Assembly (NCBI GenBank): GCA_006176705.1
Contig: QRFJ01004917.1
Coordinates: 62,001 to 126,000, forward strand
DNA from: Cocos nucifera
Lineage: Eukaryota; Streptophyta; Magnoliopsida; Arecales; Arecaceae
DNA: 64,000 nt
Reading direction: 5' to 3'
The position numbers were made by a program, and so were the translations under genes. The notes under the pieces were generated by a model that was given only the letters and a program-made list of their open reading frames with translations, ran no database searches and was not told the DNA's origin. Each line of letters opens with the position of its first letter. Positions within the stretch are counted from its first letter, which is position 1. This document shows positions 56,032-64,000 of the stretch, piece after piece.

Positions 56032-59000
56032 AATATCTATTAAACAAATTTGGATTCCTAAAGGAACCACGAGCTCTAACCTCCATGGATCCAAGAAAGC
56101 TTGGGTACTAATAATTGTAAATTGATTTTGCAGGTATGCCAAGAATCCAATGAAATAAAAGAAGAAAAATTCTTTGAATGGATGCCTTGAAAATGAACTA
56201 GGATGGATGATGATTGGTAAACTTTAGATCTTTTTTCATCACACCATCAATAATTATTTCATTAAATATATTGACTTTAATGATTTATTAATATGTATGC
56301 ATATAAAAATTTCTTTCATGTTTTGATAAGTATGATTGATTTTGATGCTTGCAATACAATGAATATTTTGATTTTAAAAGTTCAATATGCTCTCCTTCAA
56401 CTATCACATTTTGAATTAACATAAACTAAAATTATCTTGAAATTCAGTATGATATTTTAAGCCTCCCCATATTAATTTTGTAATTGATAAATCTGAAATT
56501 TAAAAGATGCTTAATTGGATATAAATATTTTTGAATTGCTGAACATACAAGTGAAACTGATTTTTGGCATTCCCCCATAAGATGCTAGAATATTAAAATT
56601 TTTCAAAACTTTGTATGATCTAAGTACTTGAAGATAAAATATCTATTCATAAAACTCAAATGCTTGATGTTGCATTGCATCTTAGTTTTATCTTAAGGAT
56701 TCAAAACATTTCTAGCTGAAACAAAAAATATAGAGCCTACATCTAGATTTTTCTCTCTTGATACTCTTGATTATCTTACTCCAGTTGATCAAATTTTTTA
56801 TTCTAAAATTTGATTTGAATATTATCTTTGATTTCTAACTTGATTGCATATTAATTTCTATCTAAATTGATCAAATTTTCTTGAATTGAAACTCCTTGAA
56901 CTATTGATCTAATCCTTAAATTGAAAAAAAAAATTTGAGTATGTCTAATGATGTTATTTATTTCTATGTTTATTTAATTGATTCAATATGTGCTCATTTT
57001 GTAAAACTAAGAAAAAGATATTAATGATTAATTAAATTTAAAAAATGAGAGAAAATTAACAAGATTAAATTTTTTTGGCTTAGAAAATATCATTGAAATA
57101 TTAAAGATAAACTATTTTCAAAACTTAGAAATTATTTAATATTTCCTAGGAACAAGGATAAAATAATTTAATTTAGGATAACTGAAAATCTCTTAACTTA
57201 AATGATTTGCTAATTGCAATTCAAATTGATTTTTTCATGATCTTTAAGTGATATTAAACTTTTAAGTAAATTACTAATTGGTCTAAACTTTAGTTCAATT
57301 GGTATCAAGATAATTATTATTTGGTTTGAACTTTAAAACTCATAGTATCAAAATTTTTATAATTGCTATCAATCAGTACATCATTGTCTTGCACTTTAAT
57401 GTCTTATCTTTTAGTAAAAAAAATTATTTTATCTTAAATCTGGTTTTGCATAGCTTATATGATATTATTTGAGATAAAATCAAGAATTTCATGCCTTTTC
57501 TAAACTTGATTAAATTATATTTTTTTAAGAAAGAAAGGATCTAAGTTTAGACAAAATATCTCTCTATGATTTATTTTGATTGGTGTCAATTTAAATTAAC
57601 TTATCAAAATAATTTGATCTAAATTTAGTTGATTCATCCTTTTTGATCAAAGACTTCAATAATTGATATCAAATAGATCATTATTATCTTGTATTCTATT
57701 ACTTTATCTTTGATAAAAAGAAGAAAATATTCTTGCATATAATCTGATTCACCAGAATATATTTTTAATATTATATATTGAATAAATTATAAGATTGATA
57801 TCTTTATGCTTCAAATTAATTAATACTCTATAAGAAAAGGAAGAGATATTTTTTTTAAAAAAATTTTAATGATATATCCAAATTCTTCATTTTGAAAGGA
57901 GCTATTTATCTTGGATTATTAAAGCTTAAAGGTATTCCTTAAACAAAATTTGAAAAGCATTTCTTTTTAAATTTATAGTTTTGAGAAAAAGAAAATGTAC
58001 TATTAAAATTATATTTTCTAAATGAGAGAGAAATATTTCTTAAACTCAATCTTATTTTGATTTTGGTTGAGTTATGCTAAAAGAAATAACTTTTAAACTT
58101 GAAAAGAAATCACTAATATTGCTTGATTTATTCATCTTTGATTTAAACATTTATATGTTTTTAAATTTATCAATTTTTACTTTGATTGATTTGATTGTGT
58201 CATCATTTCTAATGATCAATGAATATTTTAAAAATGCTTTACATCGATTGATCATTTTGATGTTGTCATGATTGAAGACATCATGCTGTAAACATTCTAT
58301 TTTAAAATCAATAAAAGTAAAATTTAAATAAAAAAATACTTTATCATGATTATGATTGATTATTTGATTGATAGTTGATTATTTAAAATTTAATATGCTT
58401 ATTTTAAATATATGCAATAGAGAAAGAAATCACTAAAAAAATAATTTGATCTTAAAAAATAATTTAATTAAAAATATCTTTATTTACAAAAGTAAGGAAG
58501 AGAATTCATTTAAGATGAATTAGTTACTAAATTGGCATTAATTAATTATAAATATGGTATCAAATTAAAGATGCTTAACTTGAAAGACAAAGGAGGAGTA
58601 ACAAAAATTATAAAGCTTACATGCAAATTTTGAAAAAAAAAAGAGGGAGATAATGCTAAAGAATAAATATATATATTTTAATTTGATAATCTAAATTTAA
58701 AATATACTTATTTTAAAATAAAGAGGAAGAGAAAATTAAAAAGTGAATTAATCCAGCTATTAGTATGAAATATAGGAGGAGAGATATTTTCTAATTTGAT
58801 TTGATTGAAAATATTAATGAACTTTTGATCTAAAATTCTTAATCAATTATCTTATTTTGAGCCTTATTGATTTTAAACTTTCCATCAAATACTTTATAGT
58901 CTTTTTAATTTGTGCTTTAATGTGTTTATTCAATTTGATTTACTTGATTTAAAGTGCTATTAATTTAAAATAGTATCAGATAAATAAATTATTTCCTAAT

Positions 59001-59829
59001 GTTAAAAATTATTTAAAGTAGTATCATTAATATGCTGATTTCATGTTTTGATTTACATGATTATTCTTGATAACTGATTAAAGTTAAATTAAATTAAAAA
59101 TATATTTTTACTTTAAGAAATAAATTTCTAAACTTAATTTTAAAACTCATTTGAAAATTTGAATTTGATACTACTTATTTTACTATACTCAATACATTTT
59201 TGATACATATCTTTTCAAAACATAATTGACTAAAATTTCTTAAGAAAAGAAAAGATTGAATATTATAGTGCATATTATACTTGATTTCATGATTAAATCT
59301 TTTAAAAAACTCTATTTCTCTTAAAGCTTAAAAGTATATATTTAAAAATCTGATTAAAAGATCATATTCATTCAAAAAGGAGAAAAATCTTTAATATTTA
59401 AATACAAACTAATTTTTGAAAAGAAAGAAATATTCATTCAAAAAAGGAGATGATTTCTTTGATTTGACTTTATGAATTTGATACATCTCTTAATTTAATA
59501 TCTTGATATTGATTTTGATGATTTTTCCTATCCTTTTCCATGAGCATTTTGATGTTGTCAAAAAGAGGGAGAGGTATATTGAGTATATGCTTAAAGAATT
59601 AATACTTAAGAAACTCAATGAATTTCATGCTTGGAACCTTAATACTCATTAATATGAATTGAAATATTATTTTGATATGAGTATATAAATTATGTGAAAA
59701 ATTATTTGGAGCTTTTATGAAGTGCACATTTATATTTATGTATATTTTTAATTCATATTTTATACTAGCTAGTTAGTTGAAATATATTAATTTTATTTTT
59801 GTGCATATACTCAAAATTTTATCATCATC
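56032..59829 (+). other. Copia-C 3.8-kb non-coding interior
   Basis: Very AT-rich, with only one short ORF (58074-58271, Phe/Ile/Leu-rich, no family). Wording such as TTTTGATGTTGTCAAAAAGAGGGAGAGG at 59551-59575 resembles the region before the SIRE polypurine tract; a weaker GATGTTGTCATGATTGAAGACATCATG lies near 58259-58285. I see no pol remnant, tRNA or satellite in it. Confidence 0.65.
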
Positions 59830-59843
59830 AAAAAGGGAGAGAT
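59830..59843 (+). other. Polypurine tract of Copia-C
   Basis: AAAAAGGGAGAGAT directly precedes the 3' LTR start TGTTGACC. Confidence 0.85.
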
Positions 59844-60991
59844 TGTTGACCCACTGATTGATTTTGATGATTTCAAAATATTGAGTATAAATTATACTAA
59901 TCATGTATTTCAAGAATGTATGTAGATCTTTTCAGATGTTCAAATTGAAAAAATCAATCTAAGAAAAGATCTACACAAAAATCATCAAGTCAAGAGCTTC
60001 AAGAAAATTGAATTGATAAAGATCCTTGAAGAAGGACAAAATTATAATTTTATTAAGTTAGAAGAAAATATATTTTGAAAGCCTCAAGAGCAACTAGAGA
60101 AAAATTTTGATCTTTTGGAGCTAATTTCATATTTTTTGGATGTCAAATTTAGAAGAAAATCAAATTTTAGCAAAAGGATCAACCTTAGGATTGACCCCTA
60201 GGTCAACCGCTTTTAAAAAGGGCAACTTGGCATGTTTCTAGCACGTTGTTTTTGCATAGCTTCATAAAAGGGTCGACCCATGTGAAAGGGTTGACCCCTA
60301 GGTCGACCTCTGTTACATAGAAACTGAACAAAAAGCTGAATTTTTGAGTGCTGTCCAAATGCTGACATCTAAAAAAAAAGTATCGACACTAGAGAAAAAA
60401 GTATCGATACTTGAGTAAAAAGTATCGATCCCTACAGAAAAAGTGTCGATCCCAAGCACGGGACAGGCCTAACGGCCAGCTCTTTGTAGCTTTTCAAACG
60501 ACCATTTCTCTACTCCAACGGCTAGTTCAAGGCTTCCAACAGCTAGAACTGATCCTCCAGCCATCACCAAGAATATAAAAGGCTAGAGAAATATTTGAAA
60601 AATAAGATTAAGGGATTTTAAAGTAAAATCATTTTGGATTGAAAAGGTTTTCATTACACATCAAAAAGAGAGAAAAAAGAGAGGAACTAAGCTTTGATTT
60701 TAGAGGGCATTCAGGAGTTATCTCAAGCAACCTCTCAGCATCATTTAAAGAGAAGTGAAGCTTCAAAAAAGTACATATTCAGCTACTTGTTCGAGCTTCA
60801 AAAGAGTTCTTTTTTATTTTTATTTTTATGCTAAATTTTTATATTTATATCTTTATTTCTTTACAAGTTTTTTTTGGGGAAGAAACATGGAGTATAGGCT
60901 GGTCCAAGTCGATAATTGGATGGTATAAAGGTTATGATTGATGCTCCTAGGTTAAACCAACTAGATTGATAGTGAATCTAAAAAAACTATC
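59844..60991 (+). repeat. Copia-C 3' LTR, truncated by Tat-D
   Basis: It is collinear with 53219-54390 and stops at AAAAAACTATC, where the Tat-D LTR begins. The last 380 bp or so would lie beyond Tat-D outside the window. Confidence 0.9.
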
Positions 60992-61252
60992 TGTTGGTGC
61001 AAAATCTGATCGACGTTGAATCGAGCTGGAGTTGAGGAAGAAGAGGTCACCATCGATGACCTACAAAATAAAGTCTCGCTTGGAGTCGGTGGTGGTGGCT
61101 CCGGTAGGACCCTCCGATGATCAAGTCAACTCTTCTGGCCGACAGAAATTGAGCACTCAGAAAAAAATTTAGCAGAGTTTTGGAAAGGAGAAGAGAGCTT
61201 AGAGAAAATGTATCTGAAGGATCCCTTTTATAGATGGAGCCCGAAGCAGATT

Positions 61253-61510
61253 GATAGCGACAACCATAGCCGTCCGATAGCTGGCCTCATAGGGCCATAT
61301 GGGGTTTGTTATGGAGAGGGGTGCCGCCTGTAGCAGATTGATAGTGATAGTCATAACCATCTGATAGCGGGCCGCTTGGAGCCGCATGGGGTTTGTTTTG
61401 GAGAGGGGTACTATCAGTAGCAGACTGATAGTGATAGCCATAGCCATCCGGTACTGAGCCGCTCGGAGCCATGTAGAGTTTGTTATAGAGAGAGGTATCC
61501 ATTGTTGAGA
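61253..61510 (-). repeat. 87-bp tandem repeat in the Tat-D LTR
   Basis: Units start at 61253, 61340 and 61427 (GATAGTGATAGCCATAGCC ... GGAGCC ... GGGTTTGTTATGGAGAG). The period is 87 bp twice; about 2.9 copies. Tat-A and Tat-B LTRs have one copy at the same place (near 13110-13200 and 41020-41110). Confidence 0.85.
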
Positions 61511-61688
61511 TTTAATAGTCGAAGATTGGAGGAAGCAGGCATTGGTTGGTGAAGAGCTTTGACATATGTCAATTCTAGAGGAGTTCGAACTCCTAAAGGG
61601 AACACAGTTAGAGAAAATCATCCAGGAGGAATACTACTTGAAATCTAAAAGTAATCCACTGGAGGAATCTGGATGGAGTTTGATTGAT

Positions 61689-61868
61689 GGAGAAGTCCAA
61701 AAGGAGTTCAACTGGTGGAGAAGTTTGACTGAAGGAGAAGTTCGAAAGAAGTTCGGCTCTTGGAAGAATCTAACTGAAGGATAAGTCCGAAAAGAGTTCG
61801 ATCGCTAGAGGAGTTTGGCCACTGGAGAAGTCCGAGAGGGGTTCGACCGTTGGAGGAGTTCTCGATCG
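61689..61868 (-). repeat. 45-bp tandem repeat in the Tat-D LTR
   Basis: Four units start exactly at 61689, 61734, 61779 and 61824 (GGAGAAGTCCGAAAGGAGTT then CGACTGGTGGAGGAGTTTGACTGAA-like text). A degenerate half copy precedes it near 61660. Confidence 0.87.
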
Positions 61869-61946
61869 AAGCTCTTCTATGATTATCAGTTATATTAGGC
61901 TAAGCATCAGACTGGACTTCAATGGGAGTGCAGTTTATCCCCAACA

Positions 61947-61966
61947 ATAGTCCCCCTACTCCCGAG
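61947..61966 (-). other. Polypurine tract of Tat-D
   Basis: In element sense CTCGGGAGTAGGGGGACTAT precedes the LTR; it is the best-preserved Tat tract of the window. Confidence 0.85.
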
Positions 61967-62033
61967 CTTAGAATTTGAAGGAAGGGAGTATAAAAAAGAT
62001 GACCGTCGAAGTTCTTTTTTGGGCTCTACACTC
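61967..62033 (-). other. Tat-D 3' untranslated segment before the array
   Basis: Unique text related to 14255-14320 of Tat-A (GAAGTTCTTTTTTGGG). Confidence 0.5.
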
Positions 62034-63675
62034 GTTGAGGTTGAAGCTCGGAGGAGATCTTTTCTTCTATTGAAGTTGAAGCTCAAGGAAGATCTTATCT
62101 TTGGTTGAAGTAGGGAGAGATCTTATCTTCTTTTAAAGTTGAAGCTCGGAAAAGATCTTATCTCCAATCGGGGTTGAAGGAGATCTAAGTTGAGGCTCGG
62201 GGGAGATCTTATCTCCAACCGAGGTTGAAGAAGATCTTATCTTTTGTTGAGGTTGAGGCTTGAGGGAGATCTTATCTCTAGCCGAGGTTGTAGGAGATCT
62301 TATCTCCTATTGAAGTTGAAGCTCGGAGAAAATCTTATCTCCAGTCGAGGTTGCAAGAGATCTTATCTCCTGTTGAGGTTAAAGGAGATTCTATCTTCTA
62401 TTGAAGCTTGGGAAAGATTTTATCTCCTATTGAAGTTGAAGTTCATGAGAGATCTTATCTCTAACTGAGGTTGTAGGAGATCTTATCTCCTATTGAAGTT
62501 GAAGAAGATTCTATCTTCTGTTGAATCTCGAGGGAGATCATATCTCCAGTCGAGGTTGTAGGAGATCTTATCTTCAGTTGAAGCTCGGGGGAGATCTTAT
62601 CTCCAGTCGAGGTTGTAAAAGATCTTATCTACTGTTGAAGTTGAAACTCGGGAGAGATCTTATCTCTAATCGAGGTTATAGGAGATTCAAGTTGAGGCTC
62701 GGGGAGAGATCTTATCTCCAGCCAAGGTTGAAGGAGATCTTATCTCCTATTGAGGTTGAGGCTCGAAAGAGATCTTATCTCCAGCCAAGGTTGTAAGGAG
62801 ATCTTATCTCCTGTTGAAGTTGAAGCTTGAGAGAGATCTTATTTTCAGCTGAGATTGTAGGAGATCTTATCTCCTGTTGAGGTTGAAGAAGATTCTATCT
62901 TCTGTTGAAGCTCGGGGAGATCTTATCTCCAGCCGAGGTTGTAGGAGATCTTATCTCCTATTGAAGTTGAAGCTCGAAGAAGATCATATCTCCCAGTCGA
63001 GGTTGTAGGAGATGTTATCTCTTGTTGAAGTTGAAGGAGATTCTATCTTCTATTAAAGCTTGGAGGAGATCTTATCTCCAACCAAGGTTGTAGGAGATTT
63101 TATCTTCTGTTGAAGTTGAAGCTCGAGGGAGATCTTATCTCCAGCCAAGATTGTAGGAGATCTTATCTTCTATTGAAGTTGAAGGAGATTCTATCTTCTG
63201 TTGAAGCTCAGAGGAGATCTTTATCTCCAGCCGAGGTTGTAGGAGATCTTATCTCTTATTAAAGTTGAAGTTTGGGAGAGATCTTATCTCCTATTGAGGT
63301 TGAAGGAGATCCAAGTTGAGGCTTAGGAGAGATCTTATCTCCAACCGAGGTTGAAGGAGATCTTATCTCCTATTGAGATTGAAGCTTGGGGGAGATCTTC
63401 TTTCTAGCTGAGGTTGAAGAAGATCTTATTTTTTATTGAGGTTGGAGGAGATCTTATCTTCTTTTGAAGCTCAGAGGAGATCTTATCTCCAGTCGAGATT
63501 GAAGGAGATCTAAGTTAAGGCTTGGGGAAGATCTTATCTCCAACCGAGGTTGAAGAAGATCTTATCTCCTGTTGAAATTGAAGCTTGGAAGAGATCTTAT
63601 CTCCAGTCAAGGTTGAAGGAGATCTTATCTCCTATTAAGGTTGAAGCTCGGAGTAGATCTTATCTCCAGTTGAGT
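62034..63675. repeat. Dyad-based tandem array, about 55 motif copies
   Basis: The core is GGAGATCTTATCTCC, an inverted repeat (GGAGAT, 3-nt centre, ATCTCC). By hand count about 55 copies or variants occur in 1.64 kb, one per 30 bp. Two linkers tend to alternate, AGCCGAGGTTGTA and TGTTGAAGTTGAAGCTCGG, giving a dimer of about 61-64 bp; a third form has GGAGATTCTATCTTCTGTTG. The Leu/Ser/Arg-rich ORFs at 62244-62468 and 62521-62796 simply read the repeat and are not genes. Confidence 0.93.
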
Positions 63676-63680
63676 CGGGG

Positions 63681-64000
63681 CCTTTCTTCTCACCTCATCT
63701 AAAATGAACGAGGCCTTTGACTATTGTTCACGTTAGGATGAGGTTCTCCTTCTGTTCTTAATGGGCTGTAGGGGCACATAAGGGTCATTGTCAGAGCCTC
63801 TCTTCTCACCTCATCTAAAATGAACGAGGCCTTCAACTTTGCTCATGTTAGGATGAGGTTCTCCTCCTATTTCTAATGGGTTGCAAGGACACATTAGAGC
63901 CATTGTCAGGGCCTCTCCTCTCATCTCGTCTAAAATGAATGAGGCCTTCGACATGCTCATGTTAGGACGAGGTTCTCCTCCTCTCCCTATCATGGCAATA
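63681..64000. repeat. 115-bp tandem repeat reaching the window end
   Basis: Units start at 63681, 63797 and 63912 with CCTCTCTTCTCACCTCATCT and include AAAATGAACGAGGCCTT and GTTAGGATGAGGTTCTCC. About 2.8 copies are visible and the array continues outside. The minus-strand ORF at 63811-63993 reads the repeat. Confidence 0.9.

Larger units (their letters stand above)
53219..60991 (+). mobile_element. Copia-C: SIRE-like, gag-only Copia element
   Basis: The 5' LTR (53219-54763), primer site and gag are followed by 3.8 kb without coding sequence, a polypurine tract and a 3' LTR (59844-60991) that is cut by Tat-D. The left flank ATGCA is inside Tat-C protease; the right flank is outside the window. 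No protease, integrase or reverse transcriptase was found in any frame, so movement would need a helper. LTR copies differ by about one base in ten to twelve in the first 200 bases by eye. Confidence 0.88.
60992..61946 (-). repeat. Tat-D 3' LTR (0.96 kb)
   Basis: The ends are TGTTGGTG and CCCCAACA. The text matches the other Tat LTRs at GTCAACTCTTCTGGCCGAC and the TATA region (CTATAAAAG on the minus strand near 61230). It is shorter overall but contains two internal tandem arrays the others lack. ORFs at 61199-61621 (-), 61287-61502 (-) and 61566-61784 (+) are readings of these repeats. Confidence 0.85.
60992..64000 (-). mobile_element. Tat-D: 3' end of a Tat element, repeat-rich
   Basis: A Tat LTR (60992-61946) is followed by a polypurine tract and about 2 kb of mostly tandem repeats up to the window end. 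By comparison with Tat-A the LTR is the 3' LTR of a minus-strand element, and the repeats occupy the 3' untranslated region between LTR and antisense ORF. Coding parts would lie to the right. Confidence 0.82.

Noticed and set aside
56032..59829. Hidden gene or satellite in the Copia-C interior
   Set aside because: Only one ORF above 60 codons, of low complexity, and no periodicity that I could see; it is recorded as non-coding instead.
61199..61621. 140-codon minus-strand ORF with repeated motifs
   Set aside because: It reads the 87-bp LTR repeat (87 is a multiple of 3), so openness and internal repetition follow from the DNA repeat.
62244..62796. Leu/Ser/Arg-rich open frames that look like repeat proteins
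   Set aside because: They read straight through the 30-bp dyad array; unit length variation breaks the frame repeatedly and no start or domain is credible.
62034..64000. CRISPR-like regular repeats
   Set aside because: Spacers are themselves repeats, the unit is a tandem array inside a plant retrotransposon, and no cas gene or prokaryotic context exists.

Overview
This window looks like repeat-dense plant nuclear DNA. It is AT-rich and contains no host gene, rRNA, tRNA, CRISPR array or bacterial signal that I can support. Nearly all of it is explained by LTR retrotransposons inserted into one another. The mix (Copia elements with very long LTRs, Tat-type and Athila-type Ty3/Gypsy elements, a SIRE-like Copia) fits a monocot. 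The gag and pol wording reminds me of palms such as oil palm or date palm, but that is recognition, not a search. Copia-A, B, C, E and Tat-A to D are my own labels for this window.

Layout. 1-5435: minus-strand Copia-A1 (gag-protease, long leader, 5' LTR; the rest lies left of the window). 5436-5871: tail of a different Copia LTR (E). 5872-10327: Copia-B1 (5' LTR, leader, gag), cut by Copia-A2. Copia-A2 runs on the plus strand from 10328 to 40783 in pieces. Its 5' LTR is split at 11191/34358 by a solo Copia-B LTR (B2). B2 is itself split at 12893/33814 by a minus-strand Tat element (Tat-A, 12894-33813). Tat-A carries a solo Copia-C-type LTR (18200-19346) and Copia-A3 (23453-30821). After 34358 Copia-A2 resumes: LTR, leader, gag-protease, a solo Copia-B LTR (B3, 37290-39542), then integrase and the start of reverse transcriptase. 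At 40784 Tat-B interrupts it. Tat-B is split by an Athila-like element (42833-50087) that has two LTRs and a perfect 5-bp target duplication. At about 51140 the Tat-B sequence abuts a plus-strand Tat gag-protease piece (Tat-C). Tat-C is cut at 53219 by a gag-only SIRE-like Copia (Copia-C, 53219-60991). The 3' LTR of Copia-C is cut by Tat-D (60992 to the window end), which is full of tandem repeats.

Function. Every coding region is a decayed gag, protease, reverse transcriptase, RNase H or integrase, or the plus-strand accessory ORF (putative gypsy-type Transposase_28 family plus coiled coils) that lies antisense to pol in Tat-A and Tat-B. Stops and frameshifts are common, and many differences between copies are C/T or G/A transitions, as expected for methylated, silenced DNA. 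The Athila-like element has the most similar LTR pair and the cleanest target duplication, so it is probably among the youngest insertions.

The most interesting signals are non-coding: a ladder of hairpins kept in both LTRs of Copia-A3; two covarying stem-loops beside the primer-binding site of Copia-A1; apparent leader introns between primer-binding site and gag in Copia-A and Copia-B; the antisense ORF with a conserved TATA region of its own; and several tandem arrays in Tat-D, including about 55 copies of a 15-bp dyad.
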